DNA of 64,000 nucleotides from JAFGFY01 sp964520425 (lineage in GTDB: Bacteria; Desulfobacterota; DSM-4660; Desulfatiglandales; HGW-15), in assembly GCA_964520425.1 (NCBI GenBank), contig CAZFMX010000002.1:49251-113250 (forward strand), given 5' to 3'. The position numbers and the translations under genes are program-made. The notes beneath the pieces were generated by a model. That model saw only the letters and a list, made by a program, of their open reading frames with translations. It searched no databases and was not told the origin of the DNA. This document shows positions 55,748-63,742 of this stretch, one piece after another (position 1 is the first letter of the stretch; each line of letters starts with the position of its first letter).

Positions 55748-57115
55748 TTAACCCTCTGTCACCTTCTTAATCGAGTGATATGTAATATTCAACAATATCC
55801 TCATTTCTTCGGGACTGATACTCAAAGGCGGAGTAAGCACCACGACATTCTCCAAGGGTCGAATCACCAGACCCAGCTTTCTCGCCTCCTGAATGACCTT
55901 GATACCGGTCTTTTCCTCATAAGGATAGGGGGTTCTGGTCTTTCGATCCTTGACTAACTCAATGCCCACCATAAAGCCAAGCTGCCGAATATCTCCCACA
56001 TGCTTCAGTTCTAGAAAGGATTCTAATCCTTTTTTTAGAAGGACGATCTTGTCCTGTAGTTTGTCTATCGTTTTCTCTTTCCTGAATATCTCCAGATTGG
56101 CCAGGGCGGCGGCACAGGCAAGAGGGTTCGCAGTATAGGTATGTCCGTGAAACAAGGTCTTTTGAGTACCATATTCTCCGCAAAAAGCGTCAAATATCTC
56201 TTGGGTCGTCACAGTGACCGCTAGAGGAAGATATCCCCCTGATATCCCTTTTGCCGCGACCATGATATCGGGCTCTATTCCCTCGTGCTGGCACGCGAAG
56301 AGTTTACCCGTACGTCCGAATCCTGTCGCCACTTCATCCGCGATCAAGAGTATATTGAATTTATTAGCCAGATCCCTCACCCTGCGAGTGTACCCCTTCG
56401 GAAAAGTCACCATCCCTCCAGCACCCTGGATCAGGGGTTCAACCACGACTGCCGCTACCTCTTTATGGTAGCGCTTCATGGTCTTCTCCATTTCGGTTAA
56501 ACAGGCCATATTACACCGAGGATAAGCCTTGTCCAGGTGACACCGATAACAGTAAGGGGCCTGAACCTTTAGACTATCAAAGAGGAGGGGCCTGTAAATC
56601 TGGTGAAACAGGTCGATACCGCCCACGCTAACCGATCCGATGGTATCCCCGTGGTACCCATTGACCAAAGAGATGAACCGTGTCTTGGCGGGTTTCGGAG
56701 TTTGGCGCTGCTGCCAAAACTGAAATGCCATCTTCAGGGCGATCTCCACTCCCGTTGAGCCATTGTCGGAGTAGAAGACCTTTGCCAGACCCGAAGGCAT
56801 GATATCCACAAGCTCTTTGGCCAATTTCACGGCTGGCGTACTGGAAAGCCCAAGAAACGTTGAATGGGCGATACGGTTGAGTTGATCGATAACGGCCTGA
56901 TCGATCTCAGCGCGCCGATGTCCGTGGACATTCACCCAAAGAGAAGAGACACCGTCAAGGTAGCGGTTCCCCCGAATATCGATGAGGGTACAGCCCTCCC
57001 CTTTCTCCACGATGAGAGGCTCTTCCTCAAGCCAGTCCGACATCTGCGTGAAAGGATGCCAGACATACTGTTTGTCTAGTTTGATCAATTCTTCTATTTC
57101 GTTTTCAGAAAGCAT
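55748..57115 (-). CDS. bioA: Adenosylmethionine-8-amino-7-oxononanoate aminotransferase
   Basis: About 455 residues of a class III PLP aminotransferase that makes 7,8-diaminopelargonate with SAM as amino donor. WHPFTQMSDW near residue 20 is the BioA substrate motif, DNGSTGVEIALKMAFQFW marks the cofactor site, and the PLP Lys is in AAKGISGGYLPLA. The ATG at 57115 has GAAGGA eight bases upstream and matches the family start; the frame runs 14 codons further. Repeat A4 lies between it and bioF. Confidence 0.96.
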   Translation of the reverse strand: MLSENEIEELIKLDKQYVWHPFTQMSDWLEEEPLIVEKGEGCTLIDIRGNRYLDGVSSLWVNVHGHRRAEIDQAVIDQLNRIAHSTFLGLSSTPAVKLAKELVDIMPSGLAKVFYSDNGSTGVEIALKMAFQFWQQRQTPKPAKTRFISLVNGYHGDTIGSVSVGGIDLFHQIYRPLLFDSLKVQAPYCYRCHLDKAYPRCNMACLTEMEKTMKRYHKEVAAVVVEPLIQGAGGMVTFPKGYTRRVRDLANKFNILLIADEVATGFGRTGKLFACQHEGIEPDIMVAAKGISGGYLPLAVTVTTQEIFDAFCGEYGTQKTLFHGHTYTANPLACAAALANLEIFRKEKTIDKLQDKIVLLKKGLESFLELKHVGDIRQLGFMVGIELVKDRKTRTPYPYEEKTGIKVIQEARKLGLVIRPLENVVVLTPPLSISPEEMRILLNITYHSIKKVTEG

Positions 57116-57160
57116 TTTGATATCCTTCGTACAGGTGTTTTTTTCTAAGTCTCTCATGAG

Positions 57161-57274
57161 GATAGGTGGCGAAATCTTTTCTTCGATTCCAAAACTCCCG
57201 GCCTGGTCATTTCATGCAGTTACGGACGGGTGAGGCCTCCCGCTAGTCACTCCGAAAAGACCTCGCCACCGATC
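57161..57274. repeat. Palindromic repeat family A, copy 4 (114-bp deletion form)
   Basis: Ends GATAGGTGGCGA (57161-57172) and its complement to 57274 are inverted repeats. The left arm (CTCCCGGCCTGGTCATTTCATGC) and right outer arm are present but the centre and the right inner arm are missing. It lies between bioF and bioA, right before the bioA ribosome binding site. Confidence 0.8.
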
Positions 57275-57296
57275 GTCCTTTTCTCTTCAGTCTTTT

Positions 57297-57329
57297 TACC
57301 CCGTCAGACATACAGTGTCTAACGGGGTA
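57297..57329. repeat. 14-bp inverted repeat after bioF
   Basis: TACCCCGTCAGACA (57297-57310) pairs with TGTCTAACGGGGTA (57316-57329) around TACAG. It begins three bases after the bioF stop. There is no T-run on the minus strand, so it may stabilise the 3' end or separate segments of the bio transcript rather than terminate it. Confidence 0.6.
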
Positions 57330-57332
57330 GCC

Positions 57333-58511
57333 TTATATAATCCCCAATCTTCGCCCCACCCTCTCAAAGACACCCACAGAAAACGCTAGGTCTTCACGGG
57401 TGTGTGTCGCCATGACCGTCACTCGAATACGCGCGGTCCCCTCCGGGACAGTCGGAGGCCTAAGAGCCACGGCCAATGCCCCCTCTTTCAATAGTAATTC
57501 GGAGAACTCCGTTGAAAGGGCGGACTCCCCGATCATCACAGGCAGAATCGGCGTATGAGAACTCAACACATCATATCCCAATGTCTTCAAGCTCTCACGC
57601 ATGTAACCAGCATTCTCTTGTACCTTTTCCACAAGGGAAGGGTTCCCCTCCAAGACATCGAGCGCCGCCAGTGCCGAGGAGATGACGGAGGGAGGCAGGG
57701 CCGTCGAATAAATAAGGCTGCGGGAGGTATTGATCAAATAGTCTATAAGTTCGCATGACCCTGCTGCAAAGGCCCCAAAGCCGCCAAGGGCTTTTCCAAG
57801 GGTCCCCATGATGATGTCAACCTTCCCTTCCACTCCGAAATGGGCCAACGCCCCTCGACCACCAGGACCCACTGTCCCCGTCCCGTGGGCTTCATCCACC
57901 ATGAGAAGCGCGTCATATGTTTCCGCCAACCTAACCAGCTCCGGCAAAGAAGCGAGATCTCCATCCACACTGAAGACCCCATCCACCACCATGAGACGCC
58001 TCCTATCAGGATCCTGACGAAAAGAGGAGGAAATATTTTCTTCAAGCGCGGACATATTATTATGGGGAAAGATCGCCACCTCAGCCCGGCTCAGACGGCA
58101 CCCATCCACAATACTGGCATGATTGAACTCGTCACTGAACACTACATCTCCCTTCCCGACGACGGAGGAGATAATACCGACATTGGCCGCGTAACCACTG
58201 TTAAAGATCAGGGCCGCCTCGGTTTTCACAAATTTGGCCAGTCTTTTTTCCAGGGCCTCATGTAATTCAAGTGTCCCGCAAATAAGACGGGAGGCACCGC
58301 TTCCGCTCCCGTAGCTTTGGATTGCACGGGCTGAAGCCTCCTTCAGTTTCGGATGAGAGGCCATCCCCAGGTAGTTGTTCGAGGAAAGATTCAGGACCCG
58401 CTTGCCTTCCAACTCAACCCAAGGCCCCTGCTCGCCCTGGATGACTCGAAGGCTGCGATAAAGGCCTTTTTCCTTTAGTTGTTCCAAGTGATGTTTGAAT
58501 ATTTCTGTCAT
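57333..58511 (-). CDS. bioF: 8-amino-7-oxononanoate synthase
   Basis: This 392-residue PLP enzyme of the alpha-oxoamine synthase family condenses pimeloyl-ACP/CoA with alanine. LNLSSNNYLGMASHP near residue 40, DEAHGTGTVGPGGRG near residue 205 and the PLP Lys in GTLGKALGGFGAF near 238 are present. 2-amino-3-ketobutyrate CoA ligase is the close alternative, but the flanking birA, bioA and bioD genes settle it. The ribosome binding site is weak. Confidence 0.94.
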   Translation of the reverse strand: MTEIFKHHLEQLKEKGLYRSLRVIQGEQGPWVELEGKRVLNLSSNNYLGMASHPKLKEASARAIQSYGSGSGASRLICGTLELHEALEKRLAKFVKTEAALIFNSGYAANVGIISSVVGKGDVVFSDEFNHASIVDGCRLSRAEVAIFPHNNMSALEENISSSFRQDPDRRRLMVVDGVFSVDGDLASLPELVRLAETYDALLMVDEAHGTGTVGPGGRGALAHFGVEGKVDIIMGTLGKALGGFGAFAAGSCELIDYLINTSRSLIYSTALPPSVISSALAALDVLEGNPSLVEKVQENAGYMRESLKTLGYDVLSSHTPILPVMIGESALSTEFSELLLKEGALAVALRPPTVPEGTARIRVTVMATHTREDLAFSVGVFERVGRRLGII

Positions 58512-58610
58512 TTTTGGACCACCAAAATACGACTATCTCATTCATCCTTCCCGGGTCAGTGAGGATCCTCCAGTAGAATGGGAAGCCTCAGGAAGCCCCC
58601 TCGAAGGGGG

Positions 58611-58810
58611 CTCAAGAGACGGAGGCTTTTCTGTTGTGACCGATGGGAGGCCTACGTTATTTCAGACAGTTACGGAATTGGGGACCCCCTGGCTTCCCGC
58701 TTCGGAGAAGTGGGAAGAACAGTGGAGGGGGGAGGCATCACCCGTCAGTAACTGTTTGAAATGACCAGGCCGGGAGCCTCGGAACTTAAGAAAAGCCTCT
58801 GTCCTTTGAG
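58611..58810. repeat. Palindromic repeat family A, copy 5 (200 bp)
   Basis: Ends at 58611-58631 and 58790-58810 are inverted repeats (CTCAAGAGACGGAGGCTTTTC on the left, two mismatches or so). Inner arms TATTTCAGACAGTTACGG and CAGTAACTGTTTGAAATGA pair. The hairpin GCCCCCT-CGA-AGGGGGC (58595-58611) and the right flank GCATCTCTCCTCTA match copy 3. It fills the gap between birA and bioF; no gene is seen in 58512-58970. Confidence 0.85.
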
Positions 58811-58970
58811 CATCTCTCCTCTATAAAGCATTTATTTCGTTTCTCGCTGGAACAGTAGAACCTTTCCGGGTCCACCGCCAGTCGAAGATCCCGTTTTCGG
58901 GGAGACGGTAGGTTTCGTTCACAACTAAAAAGAGACCCACTTGTGCCCTCAGCGATCTGTTGCGGAGACT

Positions 58971-59972
58971 CTATGATGTGAGTCCCTTCTGGGACACGAC
59001 ACCGGATTCTCTCAAAGAGATATCCCCTGCCAGAATCCTTTCGATAGATTTGTCCTCTTTTTCTAGAAGAAGGGCCCCCTCCGCATCTATATCCAGAGCC
59101 TTGCCCTTCATCTTTCCTCCGTCCATATCACTCAGTTCCACCAAAGCCCCAATGGTGTTACTCATTTCTTTCCACCTCTCCCGAATGGGCTGAAAGCCGG
59201 ATGTAGTGAATTCCTCATATAAGCCTTCAAATTCCATAAGAAAGGACTGGAGTAATCCCACACGGGATACAGGCCCTCCCAATTCCTCAGCCAATGAGGT
59301 GGCAATCTCTCTAATCTCCTTTGGAAAGAGGTTCTGCGGAGTATTCACGTTGAGCCCGATACCAAACACCACATAATCGATTCTGTCTATTTCAGCGTTC
59401 ATCTCCGTTAATATGCCCCCCACTTTTTTCCTTCCAACCATGAGGTCATTCGGCCACTTAATCTTCGGTTTAAGGGGCGTCACCTCTATGATGGCCTGAG
59501 CCACGGCCACCCCGGCTATAAGGGGAATCTGTATACTCTGAGAAGGCCTAAGTCTTGGTCTCAATATAACGGAGATCTGTATCCCCTGTCCCGAGGCCGA
59601 AGACCATTCCTTCCCCTTTCTCCCCTTTCCTTGAGTCTGGGTCTCGGCGATAACTACCGTTCCCTCTCCGGCTCCTTGCCGGGCAAACTCTTTTGCCGTA
59701 TCCTGGGTGGAGTTGAGCTCGTGATAGAAAATGATTGGTCTGCCGAAGATCTTCGTACGAAGCCCTGGCTCAATCTCTTCCGGAAGCAAAAGATCCGGGA
59801 CACCCACGAGAGAATACCCACGCCTGGGGGAAGAAGTGATTTCATAACCCAGCCCCCGCAGCCTGTTTATGCGTTTCCAAATCGCGGTCCTTGTCATATT
59901 GAGCTTCCTACCCAACTTTTCCCCTGATATATGTCCGCCCTCCCGAAGGGCCTGAAGGAGTTCTGAATCCAT
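58971..59972 (-). CDS. birA: Biotin-protein ligase and biotin repressor BirA
   Basis: This 333-residue protein biotinylates carboxylases and represses the biotin genes. An N-terminal winged HTH (about 1-62, with GEKLGRKLNMTRTAIWKRIN) is followed by the ligase domain with the biotinyl-AMP loop QGKGRKGKEW near residue 117 (GRGRRGR in most relatives), KWPNDL near 167 and the C-terminal SH3-like domain. It is the first gene of the bio run, with a BirA operator 28 bases upstream. The ATG has almost no ribosome binding site. Confidence 0.95.
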   Translation of the reverse strand: MDSELLQALREGGHISGEKLGRKLNMTRTAIWKRINRLRGLGYEITSSPRRGYSLVGVPDLLLPEEIEPGLRTKIFGRPIIFYHELNSTQDTAKEFARQGAGEGTVVIAETQTQGKGRKGKEWSSASGQGIQISVILRPRLRPSQSIQIPLIAGVAVAQAIIEVTPLKPKIKWPNDLMVGRKKVGGILTEMNAEIDRIDYVVFGIGLNVNTPQNLFPKEIREIATSLAEELGGPVSRVGLLQSFLMEFEGLYEEFTTSGFQPIRERWKEMSNTIGALVELSDMDGGKMKGKALDIDAEGALLLEKEDKSIERILAGDISLRESGVVSQKGLTS

Positions 59973-60000
59973 GTGGTCTCAATACAAGACTAGCGCCCTA

Positions 60001-60032
60001 TTGTCAACCCATACTCATTCTCAGGTTGACAT
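60001..60032 (-). promoter_or_regulatory. BirA operator upstream of birA-bioFAD
   Basis: TTGTCAACC (60001-60009), 14 bases, then GGTTGACAT (60024-60032) is a near-perfect palindrome of the known BirA-box plan (9-N14/15-9). On the minus strand it contains TTGACA with a weak TATTGA 17 bases on (59979-59984), so BirA would block a promoter whose transcript begins almost at the birA ATG. Confidence 0.8.
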
Positions 60033-60265
60033 TAAACCCAAAGAGTTCTTTGTCGGCGACCACCTTTATTAGGGTCTAAATCTCTAAATGTAATATCACC
60101 ACAGAGTCGCAAAGCTCGCAGAGAATTGATTATTTATTTTCTTTTTCGCTGAGACGCTGAAAAGCAAAATCCGCTCACCTGCTGTGAGTACTTTATTCAA
60201 ATACGGCGTTATATTATGACTATCAAGGTCCAAGCTTTTAGTCGCAGCTTTAGCTGCTGGAGTCA

Positions 60266-60330
60266 TTTTTCATCGACGCTAAGCCCCGCTTAATCATTCT
60301 CTGAGCGGGGGGCTCAGTGTCGATGAAAAA
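60266..60330. repeat. Long hairpin inside a dispersed-looking intergenic palindrome
   Basis: TTTTTCATCGAC.CT.AGCCCCGCT (60266-60290) pairs with AGCGGGG..CTCAGTGTCGATGAAAAA (60304-60330). A smaller hairpin GCAGC-TTTA-GCTGC (60244-60257) precedes it. Outside lie CACAGAGTCGC near 60102 and CTCTGTGTTCTCTGTG near 60340, an inverted motif resembling a dispersed intergenic repeat. No gene is seen from 60033 to 60457. Confidence 0.6.
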
Positions 60331-60457
60331 AATATCTTCCTCTGTGTTCTCTGTGTCGAGCGAAGCGGGCGATGAGTTTCAAACTTAATGAGTCTTGCTA
60401 TTAAACTCCACTTTTCCTATACTACTCGGCTGTGAAATCTCTCAGGGGTATTGTATT

Positions 60458-61120
60458 GTGCAAAACGATTCCATGATGGGTCTGATCTTTGCGACCATGA
60501 CCGAGGCCAAACCTTTTGTTCAAGGGATGGCACTGGATAAGATTGAGAACACACCCTTCGCGGTTTTTGAAAAGGGCCGGACTGAGAAAGGATCCTTTTC
60601 TGTGTTCGGAAAGGGTCGGATGGTTCTGGTCATTTCCGGTATCGGGAAGGCAAACGCCGCCATGGCGGCCTTTCACTGCTGCCAGACCTTTCATCCCAAT
60701 ATTATCTGCAACCTGGGCGCGGCTGGTGCCACGGACAATTACCTTGCCCTGGGAGACATCCTCCATGTCACGGAAGTCATTGAATATGACCGGCCTGAAC
60801 TGAAGTCCAATAAGCCTTATGTCCACTTCCCTCACGTTCTGGATGGGTTTCCTTCTGCTAGGGTCGCGACACAGGACGCCCCTGTCATCGATCCCGACAA
60901 ACGCAAAGAGATCGCTCAAATTGCCGGGCTTGCGGACATGGAGGCCGCTTCGATCATCCAGGCATGCGGTAAATTTCAAACCAAATGCTTCATTTTCAAG
61001 TTCGTATCCGACACTCCCGATCACACACATGTTGACGAGATTGTCATGAATATTAAGCAGTATCGAACACCCTTTTTCGATTTTTTTAAAAATGCCGTCA
61101 TGCCACGGCTTATGCCTTAA
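60458..61120 (+). CDS. Nucleoside phosphorylase/nucleosidase-superfamily protein
   Basis: About 220 residues of the PNP/MTA-SAH nucleosidase fold. GLIFATMTEAKPF near the start resembles the MTAN N-terminus, VISGIGKANAAMAAF and NLGAAGA form the phosphate/ribose region, and ADMEAASIIQACG supplies the substrate Glu. It could be an MTA/SAH nucleosidase, a futalosine hydrolase or another base-cleaving enzyme; sequence alone does not decide. The GTG at 60458 has AGGGG nine bases upstream; ATG at 60473 or 60476 are alternatives. It precedes the HPr-fusion gene by 77 bases. Confidence 0.75.
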   Translation: MQNDSMMGLIFATMTEAKPFVQGMALDKIENTPFAVFEKGRTEKGSFSVFGKGRMVLVISGIGKANAAMAAFHCCQTFHPNIICNLGAAGATDNYLALGDILHVTEVIEYDRPELKSNKPYVHFPHVLDGFPSARVATQDAPVIDPDKRKEIAQIAGLADMEAASIIQACGKFQTKCFIFKFVSDTPDHTHVDEIVMNIKQYRTPFFDFFKNAVMPRLMP

Positions 61121-61197
61121 CCTTACGACTCAAAAGTCCCAAAGGCCTGACGCGTCGTCTACTCGTTTATCTGATATTGAACTGCAGGAGGGCTTCA

Positions 61198-62505
61198 ATG
61201 AACAAGTCTTTGACCGAGGCCATAACTGAAGAAGAATTCCTTGAATTGGCTCAGGAACGCTCTCAAGATTTTCTGAAAATCTCCAATTTCCTTTATGAGA
61301 ATCATATGCCGTTTACCAGACGGTTCTACGCTCATCTGATAAAGGAATCCGAAGAACTCGAGAGCTTTCTGGACGACTACTCTGCCAGAGACAATAAAAC
61401 CTGGTACTTTTTTAGTGAACTCGTAGCCTGCACCAGGAACATCGCCAAAACGGCCTTCATTGTAGCCCATGTTCTCAACAGGTATTCCGCTTATGCCCTT
61501 AAGGAGGATGAAGCAGACAGTTTTATTAGAGATGCCCGAAATGTTTCCAGACTTCTTGATGAAACCGTGCTTTCCCTTTATGAGGGAATCAAGAACGAGG
61601 CGCAAATAGTCGGCATCAGGCTTCAGAGTGAAACCGTGAAGGAAGACCTCTTTAGAGAAGTCTATCCGCAAAAACGCCTTCCCTACACCATAGATGAGGA
61701 AGATGGTCTTGATGTTCAAAAAACTGTGGTCAAGATTGCGACACAATACTTGATTGTCGTTGAGAAATTTGCCACATTTGGCTGGGATCCCGAAGAGAGT
61801 CTCTCAGGAGACCCAAAAGATGCGATACCCGATAGGATTAATGAGGAAATGTCCAGAGAACTCATTGCCCTCATCCATAACCTTCAGTCCAGTTATGATC
61901 ATTCTGTAAGACGCACCCCATTGGAATCGGAGGACAAAGAATTAAGGACACTTCGAGGTCATATTTCCATCCCCCTGCATCTGCTGAGTATAGTCAACTG
62001 GCTGTCCCATTTGTATCAAAGACATGTCCTTGCCTTGAAATACGAAAAAGCCAGATCTCGAATAACGGCGATCATTGAGGCCTCTGACATGTTTAATACC
62101 GTGACGAACTTTGCGCTCTATTACACCAGCAGCTACTTGGAAACAGGCAAGGAATTAGCCAATGGTCTTTTGGCAAAATACACGGAGAGAGACACCTGCG
62201 AGTTGAGAGTCCCTCAAAGACTCGGTTTTCACTTAAGACCTGCCACTCTAGTCGCGAAATGTGCGAAATATTACGGAACAAATGTCTTTATCATCGTAGA
62301 CGGACATAGATATGATGCCAGCAACGTACTAAATATCACTCTGGCCGGAGGATTGATTGCCCGAAAAGGCTACAGAACCGTGCTTTTTGAGGGGGATAAG
62401 AGAGTACTCAAGGACCTGAAGCTGTTATCCGAATGCAATTACGGTGAAGATGAGGCGGGAAGTCCCACCAAGCCTCCCCCTGAGCTCTCCCACTTATGGG
62501 GATAG
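61198..62505 (+). CDS. HPr-domain protein with large unknown N-terminal domain
   Basis: About 435 residues. Residues 1-330 are largely helical and charged and match no family known to me. Residues about 335-420 form an HPr (PTS phosphocarrier) domain with LGFHLRPAT, whose His345 equals the phosphorylated His15 of HPr. At the place of regulatory Ser46 it has ASNVLNITLAG, with Asn in line with Ser46, so HPr-kinase control is unlikely. AGGAGGG six bases before the ATG at 61198 fixes the start. No enzyme I or PTS permease is nearby. Role unknown; a regulatory phosphocarrier is plausible. Confidence 0.8.
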   Translation: MNKSLTEAITEEEFLELAQERSQDFLKISNFLYENHMPFTRRFYAHLIKESEELESFLDDYSARDNKTWYFFSELVACTRNIAKTAFIVAHVLNRYSAYALKEDEADSFIRDARNVSRLLDETVLSLYEGIKNEAQIVGIRLQSETVKEDLFREVYPQKRLPYTIDEEDGLDVQKTVVKIATQYLIVVEKFATFGWDPEESLSGDPKDAIPDRINEEMSRELIALIHNLQSSYDHSVRRTPLESEDKELRTLRGHISIPLHLLSIVNWLSHLYQRHVLALKYEKARSRITAIIEASDMFNTVTNFALYYTSSYLETGKELANGLLAKYTERDTCELRVPQRLGFHLRPATLVAKCAKYYGTNVFIIVDGHRYDASNVLNITLAGGLIARKGYRTVLFEGDKRVLKDLKLLSECNYGEDEAGSPTKPPPELSHLWG

Positions 62506-62550
62506 GGAATACGAGAGGTGTAAGGTTTAGATCTTGAATCTTAAACCTTC

Positions 62551-63363
62551 CTACCTCCACCGATTAATTTCGTCCCTCAACGTCTTTGCCGCGTTTCGAG
62601 CGGCCTCAGCAAAGTCATCTCCCTGGCTGGCGTAGATGATCCCGCGGGAAGAATTGATGATCATCCCTGTGCCGTCTTGGATCTTTCCATTCGTAACAGC
62701 GCGCTCAACATCCCCTCCTTGAGCCCCGATGCCCGGAACCAAAAGAGGCATCTCACCGACTATGGATCGAATCTCTTTCAGTTCCTCAGGGAAAGTCGCT
62801 CCCACCACGAGGAGGATGTTCTGATTGACATTCCATTCGGTTGAAGCCTTACGGGCAACAATCTGAAAAAGTTTCTCTCCATTTGACTCCAGATCCTGAA
62901 AGTCTCGCGAACCGGGATTCGACGTCCGGCACAGAATAATCACTCCCTTATCCCTTTTCTTCAGGAAAGGCTCAAGAGTATCCCCTCCCATATAGGGATT
63001 CACCGTCACGGCGTCAGCTTGATAGCGATCAAATACCTCTTTGGCATACATCTTAGCCGTAGATCCGATGTCCCCCCGTTTGGCATCCAGGATTACAGGG
63101 ATGCCCGGATGATTTTCATGGATATGCTCTATGGTCAGTAAAAGGTCCTGTTCGGCCTGTGCCGCCGAATAAAAAGCCATCTGCGGTTTGAACGCGCAAA
63201 TTAAATCCGATGTCGCATCCACAATGGCCTTATTAAACTCGAATAACGGGTTCTCCAAGCCTCGAAGATGAGCCGGGATCTTTGAAATGTCAGGATCAAG
63301 ACCCACACACACGAGTGAATTGTTCTTTTTCCACGCCGATTCAACCGCTTCGATGAAATTCAT
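62551..63363 (-). CDS. pyrF: Orotidine 5'-phosphate decarboxylase, long type
   Basis: This 270-residue enzyme makes UMP in pyrimidine synthesis. The catalytic Asp-Lys-Asp network is in VILDAKRGDIGSTA near residue 90, and the substrate loop in VTVNPYMGGDTLEPF. The length and this motif place it in the type 2 (longer) subfamily common in deltaproteobacteria. AAAGGA lies nine bases before the ATG. It converges with the HPr-fusion gene. Confidence 0.96.
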   Translation of the reverse strand: MNFIEAVESAWKKNNSLVCVGLDPDISKIPAHLRGLENPLFEFNKAIVDATSDLICAFKPQMAFYSAAQAEQDLLLTIEHIHENHPGIPVILDAKRGDIGSTAKMYAKEVFDRYQADAVTVNPYMGGDTLEPFLKKRDKGVIILCRTSNPGSRDFQDLESNGEKLFQIVARKASTEWNVNQNILLVVGATFPEELKEIRSIVGEMPLLVPGIGAQGGDVERAVTNGKIQDGTGMIINSSRGIIYASQGDDFAEAARNAAKTLRDEINRWR

Positions 63364-63742
63364 CTCCTCTATTCCTTTCTTTTCAAAGGCTTCCTACAGT
63401 TCGCTTTTAGCAGTTGTCTATCATAGTCTCAAGTCAGGTTTTTGACAAGGTGTGCCTAATGAATCCTCAATATTTCGGGGAAAGGTTAAGGATAGCCAAG
63501 TGAAGGGGCGAGTATTAAGAGTCAAGCGCCGTTTGAGAGACATATCCAATGTTCTTGACCCATTTGATATGCTGATGTATTGGCAAGGTATCTGGAGTGG
63601 ATATAGTGAAATGTAACGGGGTTCTGCGAGTTCGATCTATCAAAACTATAAAACAAGGGTGTCCTGCTTCATTTTTTCTTTCTTACCAGACTTTATAATA
63701 ATTATTTAAGTGCCTACTATTCTCCTTTTACTTTCCTATGCA
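63364..63742. other. Intergenic stretch upstream of pyrF
   Basis: No gene, RNA or strong hairpin was recognised in these 379 bases. It is AT-rich and should contain the pyrF promoter on the minus strand. Confidence 0.4.

Noticed and set aside
58495..58764. Plus-strand frame of 89 codons between birA and bioF
   Set aside because: It reads through repeat A5 and has no start signal or family resemblance.
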